From: Paenibacillus caseinilyticus
GTDB taxonomy: Bacteria; Bacillota; Bacilli; Paenibacillales; NBRC-103111
Assembly: GCF_027533645.1 (NCBI RefSeq)
Contig: NZ_JAQAGY010000014.1
Span: 124,001 to 188,000, forward strand
Length of the DNA: 64,000 nucleotides
Direction: 5' to 3'
Both the position numbers and the translations under genes were made by a program. Numbering within the stretch: the first letter of the stretch is position 1; the number at the start of each line of letters is the position of its first letter. Positions 51,254 to 60,538 of this stretch are shown one piece after another. The notes beneath the pieces were generated by a model, which had not been told where the DNA came from, ran no database searches, and saw nothing but the letters and a program-made list of their open reading frames with translations.

Positions 51254-52800
51254 CTATGAACCATTCCGAGTCGAGGATTCTCTCTTCAGCAGCAACTCCT
51301 CCACCGCTTGACGAAATTCCCGTTCCTTTCTGCGGTTCTTCCTCTCCTCTCCCTGCAGTGATTTCATTAAGGATACACACATCAGCGCCATGATCACGGC
51401 AAAGGGTAGCGCGGTTACAATGGAAGCTGTTTGCAGTGCTTGAAGCCCATGACTTAAAAGTAGTACAAGCGCTATCGCCGACTGGGCGACACCCCAGGCC
51501 ACTTTCACCTTCGTAGAAGGCGTTAGGCTTCCATTGCTCGAGAACATACCCAACACGTAGGTCGCAGAATCGGCGGAAGTTACAAAGAAGGTTATGATCA
51601 GTAAAGTCGCAAGGCCGCGAGTATTGTTCCAAGTGGTAGATGCTGTAAGGTGGCGAAAAGCGCAGAAGTAACATCATTGTTAACCAACTCGGTAAGATGG
51701 ATTCCTTCCATTATCTGCTGATACAGCCCTGTCCCTCCAAAAACAGAGAACCAGATGAAGCTGAAGAGACTGGGGATAAACAAGACACCGAGCACAAACT
51801 CTTTGATCGTTCGTCCACGGGATACGCGGGCTATGAACATTCCTACAAACGGAGCCCAGGCAATCCACCAAGCCCAATAGAAAAGTGTCCAACTGCTGAT
51901 CCACGTACCCTGTGTGAAGGGAGTCAGACGCAAGCTCATCTGAACCAAGTTCTGAAGATAACCGCCAAGTGTCACAGTAAAAGTATCCAGTAAGAAGAAG
52001 GTGGGCCCCAGAATGAATGTGCATATGAGCAGCCCTAATGCAAGAAAAAGGTTGGTATTGCTCAGAATCCGGATCCCGCGGTCCAAGCCAGTTGTAGCCG
52101 AGATCATGTAAAGAACCGTAAGCACTAACAGAATGACCACCTGTACGGATACCTGGTTAGGTACGCCCAATATAAAGGAAAGCCCCCCATTGATCTGCAG
52201 CGTACCAAGTCCAAGAGAGGTTGCCACACCGAAGGCGGTAGCAATAATTGCGAGAATATCGATCAGTTTCCCGATCGGTCCGTGGACTCGATCCCCCAAC
52301 AGCGGCTCAAAGGTCTGGGAGATCAGGGCAGATTTCTTTTTCCGGAATTGAAAGTAGGCTAGAGTGACACCGACCACCGAATAGATCGCCCAAGGATGCA
52401 GTCCCCAGTGAAAGAACGCGTAACGTAGTGCTAATCGTGCGGCTTCTGTCGTTTCTCCTTGTGCTTCCTGAGGTGGTGAGGCATAGTGAGACAGCGGTTC
52501 TGCAACCCCCCAGAACACCAGACCGATGCCCATCCCGGCACTAAAGAGCATAGCAAACCAGCTTAGGTCAGAATACTCCGGCTCATCAGAATCCTCTCCC
52601 AATCGGATCTTGCCATATTTGCTGAAAGCAAGATAGATGACAAAAATAAGGAATCCCATGGCGGCAAAAAGATAAAACCAGCCAAATTTTCCTGTGGTAA
52701 AGGCAAGAAAAGCGTTAGCTTGTTCCGCCAGTCCGCTGGGGTTCAATGCCCCCCAAAACACAAATATAAGAATGACAAGTACTGAAATACCAAATACCAT
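51254..52800 (-). pseudogene. BCCT-family betaine/choline-type transporter, frameshifted
   Basis: ATG 52800 follows AAGGAGG. BCCT hallmarks: GWFYLFAAMGFLIFVIYLAFSKYGKIRLG, YSDLSWFAMLFSAGMGIGLVFWGVAEPLSHY, HWGLHPWAIYSVVGVTLAYFQFRK, and the Trp-rich GTWISSWTLFYWAWWIAWAPFVGMFIARVSRGRT. After LPLGTIL the frame is lost at about 51608-51622. The other frame continues LATLLIITFFVTSADSATYVLGM to the normal cytoplasmic C-terminus at 51254. A one-base error or mutation would explain it. The truncated product would lack the last two membrane helices. It is divergent from a GbsR-type regulator. Confidence 0.82.
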
Positions 52801-52952
52801 ATTCATCCTCCTTTGACTTTCCTGTTTAATCTTTTCATTATGCGGCCTCCCTATACTCAAAGTCTTTGCATTCATAGTTACCTTGGGCACGTTCTTTCGC
52901 TTACCCATTGTAAGTAGTAAATGACGCTTGTGTCAACCTAAATTACCGTTTA

Positions 52953-52979
52953 TACTGTTCGTACAGTAATTACTGTACA
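52953..52979. promoter_or_regulatory. Operator-like palindrome between BCCT and GbsR genes
   Basis: TACTGTTCGTACAGTA (52953-52968) followed at once by a second half-site TACTGTACA. It lies in the 272-bp divergent region and is the likely site of the GbsR-type regulator. Confidence 0.55.
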
Positions 52980-53072
52980 ATTAGTTCGTTCATTGTTTTA
53001 TTTGTAGCCCCTTTACTTTATTCCGGCTGTTCCTTACAATTACTTGTAGACTAAAGGCAGGGTGAAACCAGG

Positions 53073-53636
53073 ATGGAACCTTCCAATCAATTAAGTTCCG
53101 ATCAAGCGCTTGTCATAGAAAAAGCACGCAAACGCGTTATTGAAGCAATCGGCAAAAACATGGATCTGTATGGAATCACTCCATCCATCGGTCATCTGTA
53201 TGGACTGCTCTTTTTTCAGAACAAACCCATGACCTTGGATGAAATGGGACAGGCCATGGAGATGAGCAAGACCAGCATGAGCACCGGCGTCAGAACCCTT
53301 GTCGATTTGAAGATGGTCCACAAAGTATGGGAAAAGGGATCACGCAAGGATCTGTATGAAGTAGAAAGGGATTGGTTCCAGACCTTCAGCGATTATTTCG
53401 CACTGAAATGGCGGAAAGCGCTCGAGATCAACCTGAATGCTCTGCGCAAATCTAAGAACGAGTTAATGGAGCTTAGCAACCAATCTTCGTCCGTGCCTGC
53501 CTTGCAGAATGTTCTGGAATCTGATCTAGCTAAGCTGGATGAGGCAATCCGTTATTACCGGTGGCTGGATCAGTTGATTGATGCTTTGGAGAGCGGAGAA
53601 ATATTCAAGTGGGTTCCTAAGGATTTCGGTGAATAA
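53073..53636 (+). CDS. GbsR/OpcR-family (MarR-like) repressor
   Basis: 187 aa. GbsR pattern: GITPSIGHLYGLLFFQNKPMTLDEMGQAMEMSKTSMSTGVRTLVDLKMVHKVWEKGSRKDLYEVERDWFQTFSDYFALKW, then a long helical C-terminal dimer domain. The family represses choline or betaine uptake and conversion genes and is relieved by choline. No gbsAB genes are present, and the divergent target is the BCCT transporter. Confidence 0.9.
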   Translation: MEPSNQLSSDQALVIEKARKRVIEAIGKNMDLYGITPSIGHLYGLLFFQNKPMTLDEMGQAMEMSKTSMSTGVRTLVDLKMVHKVWEKGSRKDLYEVERDWFQTFSDYFALKWRKALEINLNALRKSKNELMELSNQSSSVPALQNVLESDLAKLDEAIRYYRWLDQLIDALESGEIFKWVPKDFGE

Positions 53637-53660
53637 CAAAAAATGCATGCACAAAAAAAA

Positions 53661-53690
53661 CCGCCAATTCTATTTTCTATTGCGGCCCTT
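53661..53690 (+). terminator. Terminator after the GbsR-type gene
   Basis: CCGC(C)AAT/ATTGCGG stem with a one-base bulge, then CCCTTTTT. Confidence 0.5.
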
Positions 53691-53803
53691 TTTGGCAAAC
53701 ATCCATCCGTTTAGCTACGGAAAACAGGAAATGAGCCGTCTACAGATCAACGAGACGACTCTTTTTCTGCATCCGACAAGATCTCCCGCGCGGTGAGAAG
53801 AGA

Positions 53804-53941
53804 CTACTCTTGCCCTTCACTGCAAGCATCATCTTCCGAGCCACTGTCTGAACAACTAGAAGTAACACCATTGGGGCCGCCATCTTGTGCTGGCCTGCAA
53901 GCGGATATTAAGAGAAGCAAAAAAAGCAATCCTATTTTCAC
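53804..53941 (-). CDS. Small putative lipoprotein
   Basis: 45 aa from GTG 53941 (GAGGTGG 7 nt upstream). KIGLLFLLLLISAC is a lipoprotein signal with lipobox LISAC, so the mature peptide is about 31 residues, acidic and Ser-rich, with two further cysteines (SSCSDSGSEDDAC). The longer ORF in this frame lacks a good start and overlaps the phage relic. Function unknown. Confidence 0.5.
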   Translation of the reverse strand: MKIGLLFLLLLISACRPAQDGGPNGVTSSCSDSGSEDDACSEGQE

Positions 53942-54017
53942 GGTAACCACCACCTCAATAAATAGGGTGCCCAAAAAGCTATCCTCATCGGGGGCCTTCT
54001 TGGCTTTCCAAGCTGCT

Positions 54018-54305
54018 TCATACAATAAGTTGTTTGGTACAGATGTCTGCTGCTGTAACACTCGGCTTGCGGATACATATAATTCCTAACACTTCGCCGT
54101 TGATTACATCATAGCTGTAATTGATTAGAAATTGCTTCAGCATAACATATCATCGAACTCCTTCGTGAACTTGTCTTTCTTCTCTGGCTGACCTCGCGGT
54201 GGCATGGCGATCTTGGCTCTTGATGCCGGAGTAAGCCCAAATTCAACAGCCAGGTTTTCATTTTGCTCATGCATCTGCTCTTTTTGCCAGAAGAGGATGT
54301 GCCAC
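54018..54305 (-). pseudogene. Phage terminase relic (small-subunit end, large-subunit start)
   Basis: A minus-strand frame from about 54305 to 54137 reads HEQNENLAVEFGLTPASRAKIAMPPRGQPEKKDKF and ends EFDDMLC, the pattern of P27-type small terminase C-termini. An ATG at 54143 overlaps that stop and begins MLKQFLINYSYDVINGEVLG, like the N-terminus of the paired large subunit, then decays by 54018. This is the gene order of a phage packaging module and marks an old prophage. Confidence 0.65.
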
Positions 54306-54552
54306 TTTGTTAGTCGCTCTTCGCAAGCGAGTCCCCGTCGGTCCGGATGAGGCCCAGGGGGAGTCCTTTGGACTCTTGGTTCCCCTCCCCTTAAGTTCTA
54401 CCCATTGCGCGTTTCAGGAAATATTCTCAGCTTCCTCTTCACAATCAAATGAACCTCCTTTAATAATAGTGGCTCAATTTATTTTTCGAGGGTTACATTT
54501 ATTGGTATACTTATGTTTAAGATTTATTATAGGGATTGGAGGGCTTTCAAAT

Positions 54553-54924
54553 ATGGCAAGAAGCTATAGTGATTTAAACGATACGGAACGTAAGTTACAA
54601 AAAATATCTATAATCTCTATTGGATTACAATACGGCCCGTTATTCGGATATTCACTTAACAAAGAAATGTATTATATCTGGTTGCTGCTTACCTTTATTG
54701 GAAGCTTATCCCTGCTTGTGAAATCAAGGTGGATTAGACCAGAGCTTCGGAACAGGACGCTCTTATTTGAGATAATTTTAACTGTACTCTTCATCGTATG
54801 GTTTTTCTCAGAAGCAATCAGTGTGCCGATAATCATAAAACAAATGGTGTTTTTTATTGTTATTGCCGCGGCAGGTTATTGGTATTTCAAATTGTTATAT
54901 GAGGGTAGACTTTCAAGGAATTAG
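54553..54924 (+). CDS. Hypothetical four-TM membrane protein
   Basis: 123 aa from ATG 54553 (GGAGGG 9 nt upstream; the ORF extends to 54307 but through non-coding-like sequence). A charged start (RSYSDLNDTERKLQKI), then four hydrophobic segments (YIWLLLTFIGSLSLLV, LLFEIILTVLFIVWFF, IKQMVFFIVIAAAGYWYF and a weaker first). AT-rich compared with neighbours. No family recognised. Confidence 0.6.
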   Translation: MARSYSDLNDTERKLQKISIISIGLQYGPLFGYSLNKEMYYIWLLLTFIGSLSLLVKSRWIRPELRNRTLLFEIILTVLFIVWFFSEAISVPIIIKQMVFFIVIAAAGYWYFKLLYEGRLSRN

Positions 54925-55339
54925 CGCTCTCTTCAGAATAACGGACATGGAACAGTTAATTTGGTAAATAATAATAAAACCATGAGGCTTAGACATTAGT
55001 TTTTTACTAATGCAATATTTCTGCTTTTTCTCAAGGAAGGAATATAAGAAGAGACCGCCCTACAGGATATGAATGAACGGCTAATGGTTGTCCTGGAGCA
55101 AGTGACCGAAACAGTCTTGGCAATCGTCTGTAATTCTTGTCACTCCGACACTATTGGGCAGCGGATTCACGTCAGTAATTAAATCTCCAGAATTCCCTCC
55201 TCCGTCCATATGAATCCAATACTGAATCCTTTTCCGCGTTAACACGAATAAGGCAGCTGTTCGCGTTGGCCGGCTGCGGCATTCCCAGTTAGTTGAACAA
55301 CGTCGAGACAGCGATGGCAAAAGATAAATGCAAAAGATA
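54925..55339. other. Intergenic region with a doubtful 94-aa minus ORF
   Basis: The minus ORF 55081-55365 starts with a signal-like MNQLILASIIFCIYLLPSL but has an odd Arg/Cys-rich middle and no clear ribosome site. It may be a frameshifted secreted peptide, but evidence is too thin to call. Nothing else is visible. Confidence 0.35.
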
Positions 55340-55353
55340 ATACTTGCAAGTAT
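55340..55353. promoter_or_regulatory. 14-bp palindrome upstream of the arsenic-linked marR
   Basis: ATACTTGCAAGTAT, a perfect palindrome. TTGCAA within it can serve as -35 for TATAAC 18 nt downstream. It is a candidate autoregulatory MarR operator. Confidence 0.55.
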
Positions 55354-55390
55354 CAACTGATTCATGTTATAACTATATCAGGTGATAAAA

Positions 55391-55849
55391 ATGAAACAAT
55401 TACCACAATACATAAACGTAAGAGAAGTACTGCAGCTTCTAGTTAGACGATTTGGCTTACTTCAGAAAGATGGAGCCCAATGCTGCGGTGTTACTGTTCT
55501 TCAAAGTCACGTGATGTATGAGCTTCAAAAACGACCAAACATCTCATTAAATGATTTGGGAGATATCCTTTGTGTCGATACCAGCACGCTTAGCCGGCAA
55601 GTTCATCAATTAGTTCAATTGAATTTAGTAAGCCGTGTCCCCGATCCCAATGACCGCCGTTTTGTGGTCCTCTCCCTGACGACAGAAGGTGAGGAGCAAG
55701 CTGATTCCATTGCAAGCACAATGGAGGAGTACGTTCAGGAAATATTCAAGAACATACCAGCAGATAAACGGGATCAGGTATACGAGAGCCTGCATCTGCT
55801 TAGCACGGCCATGAGCCAAAGTCCTAATTGTTGTACGCCTCCTCTATAA
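55391..55849 (+). CDS. Cys-rich MarR-family regulator
   Basis: 152 aa from ATG 55391 (AGGTGA upstream). Winged helix: QSHVMYELQKRPNISLNDLGDILCVDTSTLSRQVHQLVQLNLVSRVPDPNDRRFVVLSL. Cysteines are conspicuous: QCCG at about 30-31, one in helix ILCVD, and a C-terminal NCC, which could sense thiol-binding metalloids. It heads a unit with a CCTTCC-tailed peptide, an arsI gene and arsO, so arsenic or organoarsenical sensing is plausible (inference). Confidence 0.85.
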   Translation: MKQLPQYINVREVLQLLVRRFGLLQKDGAQCCGVTVLQSHVMYELQKRPNISLNDLGDILCVDTSTLSRQVHQLVQLNLVSRVPDPNDRRFVVLSLTTEGEEQADSIASTMEEYVQEIFKNIPADKRDQVYESLHLLSTAMSQSPNCCTPPL

Positions 55850-55911
55850 GAGGAGTTATTTTTCAACAAATAGTTTCATTTATCAACTATTAAAAAATAG
55901 GAGTGATGGTA

Positions 55912-56097
55912 TTGAACGCAAACTGGTCCCTTACAAAGTGCCTCATGCAGCAGCATCAGAACGATATTGAGAAGGCATCCCGTACCGCTTGGCAATGGAA
56001 TTCACACCAAAGCAAGAATACAGCCTGGGTTCGTCTATTCGTTGAAAGGTTATTCCCACAGAAAACAGCCATCGCTTGCTGTACTACCTGCTGCTAA
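55912..56097 (+). CDS. 61-aa protein with CCTTCC C-terminus
   Basis: TTG start at 55912 is 8 nt after AGGAG; an upstream in-frame ATG at 55903 is too close to the site. The protein is helical and polar (NANWSLTKCLMQQHQNDIEK ... WVRLFVERLFPQKTAIA) and ends in C-C-T-T-C-C, four cysteines that look able to bind As(III) or another soft metal. It lies between marR and the arsI-like gene, preceded by a leader motif repeated before arsI (55871 and 56112). I do not recognise a family. Confidence 0.5.
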   Translation: MNANWSLTKCLMQQHQNDIEKASRTAWQWNSHQSKNTAWVRLFVERLFPQKTAIACCTTCC

Positions 56098-56156
56098 TAA
56101 AGCATGCTCGTTAGTTTCATTTTTCAAATATTATAAAATGAGAGGATTGACTGCAA

Positions 56157-56692
56157 ATGAAAATGCATGTTGCGCTTAACGTTAGAAATTTAGAGGCTTC
56201 CCTTCTGTTCTACAAAAAGCTGTTTAATGCGGATCCAACCAAAGTAAAAGATAATTATGCCAAGTTTGAACTCGATCAACCAGCCCTTCACTTCTCTTTG
56301 AATGTTAGGGACTATGCTGACAAGGTGTGCTCAACCACCTTGGATTCCAGGTGGGCAGCAAAGAAGACGTGCTTTCAGCCAAAGAAAGACTGCAAAATGC
56401 CGGGCTTTTCTCCTTAGATGAGATGGACACAACCTGCTGTTATGCCGTACAGGATAAAATCTGGGTCACGGATCCGGAAGGCAACTCATGGGAAGTATTC
56501 TACACCAAAGCCGATTCTGATTTTGAATCTGCAGAGGAACGTTCCCTTCCTGCCGTATGTTGTAATCCGATTCCAAAAGATAGCGTGTTAGCACCTGAGG
56601 CAACTTCATCTGCATGCTGTGTTGAGTCCCTCCAAGTTCCAAAGGAAGTCCCTGCCAATGCAGAAGGCAGCGGCTGCGGCTGCACCAAATAA
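56157..56692 (+). pseudogene. arsI: ArsI/CadI-family dioxygenase, frameshifted copy
   Basis: The first frame gives MHVALNVRNLEASLLFYKKLF and KVKDNYAKFELDQPALHFSLNVR. After about 56321 the frame changes; one extra base restores KGVLNHLGFQVGSKEDVLSAKERL and the ArsI signature MDTTCCYAVQDKIWVTDPEG. The C-terminus carries more Cys pairs (SACC, GSGCGC). Intact ArsI breaks the C-As bond of trivalent methylarsenicals. The single-base gap could be real or an error. An intact paralogue is at 58278. Confidence 0.82.
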
Positions 56693-56710
56693 TCAAGAAA
56701 GGAGCTCCCT

Positions 56711-57802
56711 ATGCAGGAGATCGTCTATGACTCCATCGTAATCGGTGCCGGTCAGTCCGGCCTAGCCTCCGCCTATTACCTTCAGAATGAGGGACTGAGT
56801 TTCGTAGTCCTTGAGCAAAGTGAGCATCTTGGTTCTTGGATCAACTATTATGAAAGCTTAAAACTCTTCTCCCCTGCACGGTACTCCTCTCTCCCGGGAT
56901 TTCCATTCCCGGGAGACCCTGAGGGGTATCCGACTTGCGATAAAGTAGTCCAGTATCTAAGATCATACGCCGATCACTTCCATTTTCCGATCCGTTATCA
57001 CACCTCTGTGCAACATGTCTCAAGTAACGAAGAGCTCTTCTACGTCACTACAACCAAACAAGAAGTCTTGAGGGCACGCTCGGTCATCTGTGCGTCCGGG
57101 CCGTTTCGCAAGCCTCATCTCCCCTCCCTTCCTGGGCAAGAGCAATACCGTGGGACCGTTCTTCATTCAATTGATTATCGTCAAGCCAACACGTACCGCG
57201 GCCAAAAAGTAGCTGTGGTTGGTGCTGGGAACTCTGCTGTTCAAATCGCACATGAGTTAGCTCAAATTACTGATGTGACGCTTACCTCCAGAAGACCAAT
57301 CCAGTTCGCTCCGCAGAGGCTGCTCGGAAAAGACATTCATTATTGGATGGACCTGTTGCAGTTGGATCAGTCTCGTCTTGGTAAATGGCTGCTTCGAAGC
57401 CGTTCTTCCGGTGTACTTGACACAGGGGTTTATAGGAAAGCCATCGAAAACAATGCACCGCGGCATCGTACCATGTTTCAAAGGTTTGGCGAACACGGTG
57501 TCTTTTGGGAAGACGGCACGTATGAGAACATGGATACGGTCATATTTGCGACAGGTTTTATCCCTAACTCCCCTTACTTGATGGATCTAGGAGCACTGGA
57601 TGAGAACGGCTCACCCATACAAAAGCATGGGATCTCGATGAAGTTTAAAGGGCTCTACTTCGTTGGCCTGCCATGGCAAAACTCACTCGCTTCAGCAACC
57701 TTGAGAGGCTCAGGTAAAGACGCAAAAATGGTTGTAAGGGATCTCCTCACGCACCTAATCACACCGACTTATGTGGGTAAAAGTAAAAGAGCCGCTAAGT
57801 AA
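56711..57802 (+). CDS. arsO: ArsO-like flavin-dependent monooxygenase
   Basis: 363 aa, RBS AAAGGAG. Two Rossmann motifs: VIGAGQSGLASAYYL (FAD, near 11) and VAVVGAGNSAVQIAHEL (NADPH, near 168), with the flavin-monooxygenase fingerprint YRGTVLHSIDY between them and DTVIFATGFIPN near 275. These are features of the ArsO group often found in ars clusters; the exact reaction is not settled. It is 18 bp after the arsI-like gene, in one operon. Confidence 0.82.
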   Translation: MQEIVYDSIVIGAGQSGLASAYYLQNEGLSFVVLEQSEHLGSWINYYESLKLFSPARYSSLPGFPFPGDPEGYPTCDKVVQYLRSYADHFHFPIRYHTSVQHVSSNEELFYVTTTKQEVLRARSVICASGPFRKPHLPSLPGQEQYRGTVLHSIDYRQANTYRGQKVAVVGAGNSAVQIAHELAQITDVTLTSRRPIQFAPQRLLGKDIHYWMDLLQLDQSRLGKWLLRSRSSGVLDTGVYRKAIENNAPRHRTMFQRFGEHGVFWEDGTYENMDTVIFATGFIPNSPYLMDLGALDENGSPIQKHGISMKFKGLYFVGLPWQNSLASATLRGSGKDAKMVVRDLLTHLITPTYVGKSKRAAK

Positions 57803-57813
57803 ACGCGGCTCTT
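57787..57813. terminator. Bidirectional terminator between the arsenic operons
   Basis: Stem AAGAGCCGC/GCGGCTCTT with a 9-nt loop; T-rich tract on each side. The arsO stop lies inside it and the convergent phosphatase gene ends 8 bp later. Confidence 0.9.
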
Positions 57814-57820
57814 CTTGTAT

Positions 57821-58255
57821 TCACTTTCCGTAAATTTTTTCTAAAGCTTCTCTCTGAGGAGGTTTAATGTTGATGACAGGACGAATTTCCTTGGCCATCT
57901 GTTCAGCTTCCTCTATGGTCGAGGCCTTTCCCAGAGAAATCAGAGTGCCGATTGCTACAGCACCGGTACGGCCTTTACCTCCACCACAGTGAAAACCAAC
58001 CTTTTTTCCGCCGCGGTAAGCCTCAACGACCTCATGAATCGCTTTTTTGAACAGCTCATCTTGAGGTTCTTCTGCATGATCGCCCAAACCAACCTTTACC
58101 CAAACAGCCCCTGTTCCTGGGAAAGCACACTCTGTCGCCTCTTCACGTAGATCGACAATGACATCACAACCAGATTCCGTGATCATGTTTTTCACGTCCT
58201 CGGCTCCTCCGAGGTAAATCCGATCTTCTATTAAGGCTTGATAAGATTTAGTCAT
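57821..58255 (-). CDS. Dual-specificity/tyrosine phosphatase-like protein
   Basis: 144 aa. P-loop HCGGGKGRTGA (CX5R) near 90 with general-acid region GLGDHAEEP upstream, and VDLREEATECAFPG. This is the fold of a small cysteine phosphatase. It is the last gene of the arsR operon. A role there is unclear: it might dephosphorylate a small molecule or protein under metalloid stress, or act on arsenate analogues (speculative). Confidence 0.8.
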   Translation of the reverse strand: MTKSYQALIEDRIYLGGAEDVKNMITESGCDVIVDLREEATECAFPGTGAVWVKVGLGDHAEEPQDELFKKAIHEVVEAYRGGKKVGFHCGGGKGRTGAVAIGTLISLGKASTIEEAEQMAKEIRPVINIKPPQREALEKIYGK

Positions 58256-58277
58256 GTTAGTCCCCTTATGTCCTCTA

Positions 58278-58745
58278 TTATTTCTTGCGGAAAGACATAA
58301 ATTCTACAGCTATAGGTGCTGATGGAGGTAAGCAGCAAAGGGATATATCCCTAGCTTCACCCGCGGACTCGAATTCAGAGTCCTCTTTCGTGTGGAAGAT
58401 TTCCCACGCATTGCCGTCCGGATCGTAGACCCAAACCTTATCCTGAACAGCATAGCAGCAAGTCGTATTCATCTCGTCCTTAAGCAAAAGACCGGAGGCT
58501 CGCAGCCGTTCCCCCATCTGCAGCACGTCTTCCGTACTTGAAACTTGAAAACCGAGGTGGTTCAATACTCCCTTCGGTTCAAACGGTCGAACATTTAAAG
58601 AAAAGTGAAGTGCTGGTTCAGTCAGCTCGAACTTTGCGTAATTGTCCTTTACTTTCGTAGGTTCCTCACCGAAGAAACTGCGGTAAAATTCAAGGGAACG
58701 TTCCAAATCAGAACAGTTTATTGCCACATGCATCCGCTGAATCAC
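58278..58745 (-). CDS. arsI: ArsI/CadI-family C-As lyase (VOC dioxygenase)
   Basis: 155 aa. VOC fold: MHVAINCSDLERSLEFYRSFFGEEPTKVKDNYAKFELTEPALHFSLNVRPF, GVLNHLGFQVSSTEDV, and MNTTCCYAVQDKVWVYDPDGNAWEIFHTKEDSE with the vicinal Cys pair that binds trivalent organoarsenicals and the His/Glu iron ligands. A third CC is near the C-terminus (SLCCLPP). It is intact, unlike the copy at 56157. Gap of 26 bp to arsC. Confidence 0.92.
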   Translation of the reverse strand: MIQRMHVAINCSDLERSLEFYRSFFGEEPTKVKDNYAKFELTEPALHFSLNVRPFEPKGVLNHLGFQVSSTEDVLQMGERLRASGLLLKDEMNTTCCYAVQDKVWVYDPDGNAWEIFHTKEDSEFESAGEARDISLCCLPPSAPIAVEFMSFRKK

Positions 58746-58771
58746 GGCTGACTCCTCCTCTTCGCTAACTG

Positions 58772-59194
58772 TTATTGGCCTTCCGCCACAAACTGTTCCA
58801 TCCGCTGCTTAATGCTGTCACGTACTTCACGGAATTTGTCCATGATTTCATCTTCGGTTCCCGTCGCTTTCGCTGGATCTTCAAATCCCCAATGCCATTT
58901 CACTACGTTCTTATTACTAATGACAGGGCAGTGCTCATCCGCATGGCCGCAAAGGGTAATAACATAGTCAGCTTTATTCAAGATTTCTGGATCGATAACA
59001 TCCGACGTATGGCTGCTGATATCTACACCGGCCTCTTTCATGACCTGAACAGCGCGTGGATTTAATCCGTGAGCTTCAAGGCCGGCGCTTTTTACCTCAT
59101 ACTTGTCAGAGCCGAGCTGCTTCAAAAAGCCATCCGCGATCTGGCTGCGGCAGGAGTTTCCGGTGCACAAGAAATATACGAGTTTCTTTTCCAT
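58772..59194 (-). CDS. arsC: Arsenate reductase, thioredoxin-coupled
   Basis: 140 aa. LMW-phosphatase-type Ars[10 protein letters not shown] with Cys10, Cys15 and the P-loop Arg16, plus [10 protein letters not shown] with Cys82 and Cys89 for the disulfide cascade reduced by thioredoxin. It converts arsenate to arsenite for export by ArsB, 32 bp upstream in the operon. Confidence 0.97.
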   Translation of the reverse strand: MEKKLVYFLCTGNSCRSQIADGFLKQLGSDKYEVKSAGLEAHGLNPRAVQVMKEAGVDISSHTSDVIDPEILNKADYVITLCGHADEHCPVISNKNVVKWHWGFEDPAKATGTEDEIMDKFREVRDSIKQRMEQFVAEGQ

Positions 59195-59226
59195 GGTTCA
59201 TTTCCTCTTTTCGTTTGGTTTGTGAT

Positions 59227-60519
59227 TTATGAAATTAACCAGAGCCACAGGTACAGCCCGGATAATGTAATAAAGAGTGTCGGTATGGTGAGTATGATGC
59301 CGATCTTGAAGTAATAACCCCAGGTGATCGTGACCCCTTTGCGAGACAGCACATGAAGCCACAACAGAGTTGCCAGGGACCCGATCGGCGTAATCTTTGG
59401 TCCGAGATCCGAACCGATAACGTTGGCATAGACCAGCGCTTCCCGAATGACGCCCTCGGTTGCCGTTCCTTGAATAGCCAGCGCATTGATCATCACCGTT
59501 GGCATGTTGTTCATGATGGAAGACAGGATCGCGGCAATGAAACCCATTCCAACCGTCGCGGCGAACAGCCCTTGAGCGGCAACCGATTCAATGAGGTTGC
59601 CCAAATGATCCGTTAACCCTACGTTCCGAAGTCCATAAACAACCACGTACATCCCGATGGAGAAAACAACGACAGCCCAAGGCGCTTCTTTAATGATGCG
59701 CTTTGTTTCGATTACCGGACTCCGGCGGGCAGCAATGATGAAGAAGATGGCGACCACCCCGGCAACGATGGAAACAGGAATCGATGTAAACTCACTCATG
59801 AGATACGCAACAAGCAGGATACCAAGAATCACCCATGATAAGCGGAAGAGTTTTTCATCTTTGATCGCCTCTTTCGGCTCCCTCAGCTGCTTAGCATCAT
59901 ATTGTTTCGGGATACTGTTACGGAAAAATAAATAAAGCATAAGGATACTTGCAGCAAGTGAAAAGAAGTTGGGAACAATCATCCTGCTGGTGTACTCAAC
60001 AAATCCGATATCAAAGTAATCAGCAGATACGATATTCACCAGGTTACTTACAACCAGCGGCAGTGAAGTGGTGTCTGCAATGAATCCACTGGCCATAATA
60101 AATGGCAGAACCATCCTCTCGTCAAACCTCAGAGCTCGAACCATCGCAAGAACAATGGGGGTTAAGATAAGGGCAGCTCCGTCATTAGCAAACAATGCAG
60201 CTACCGCGGCGCCGAGTAAAATGACGTAAATAAACATCAATACGCCATTTCCTTTGGCCAGCCGAGCCATATGTAAAGCTGACCACTCAAAGAAGCCGAT
60301 CTCGTCCAGGATTAAGGAGATCAGAATAATCGCCACAAAAGCAAGCGTCGCATTCCATACAATAAGCGTTACATCCTTTACATCCGTAAAGCTTACAACC
60401 CCTAACAGCAATGCAAGTACCGCACCACCCATGGCAGACCAGCCGATATTAAGACCTTTAGGCTGCCAAATAACAAAAACCAGTGTGATCAAGAAAATCA
60501 AACTCGCGATGTAGACCAT
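59227..60519 (-). CDS. arsB: Arsenite efflux permease
   Basis: 430 aa, about 12 membrane segments. ArsB signatures: [116 protein letters not shown]. It exports arsenite using the proton motive force. Second gene of the arsRBCI-phosphatase operon. Confidence 0.96.
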   Translation of the reverse strand: MVYIASLIFLITLVFVIWQPKGLNIGWSAMGGAVLALLLGVVSFTDVKDVTLIVWNATLAFVAIILISLILDEIGFFEWSALHMARLAKGNGVLMFIYVILLGAAVAALFANDGAALILTPIVLAMVRALRFDERMVLPFIMASGFIADTTSLPLVVSNLVNIVSADYFDIGFVEYTSRMIVPNFFSLAASILMLYLFFRNSIPKQYDAKQLREPKEAIKDEKLFRLSWVILGILLVAYLMSEFTSIPVSIVAGVVAIFFIIAARRSPVIETKRIIKEAPWAVVVFSIGMYVVVYGLRNVGLTDHLGNLIESVAAQGLFAATVGMGFIAAILSSIMNNMPTVMINALAIQGTATEGVIREALVYANVIGSDLGPKITPIGSLATLLWLHVLSRKGVTITWGYYFKIGIILTIPTLFITLSGLYLWLWLIS

Positions 60520-60538
60520 ATGTTACCCCCTATTTATT

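Noticed and set aside
51698..51993. Overlapping ORFs antisense to the BCCT gene
   Set aside because: They follow the transporter's codon structure in the wrong frame and contain no domain.
55081..55365. 94-aa minus ORF with a signal-like N-terminus
   Set aside because: The hydrophobic start is suggestive, but the Arg/Cys-rich middle and lack of a start site make a frameshifted relic or chance ORF equally likely.
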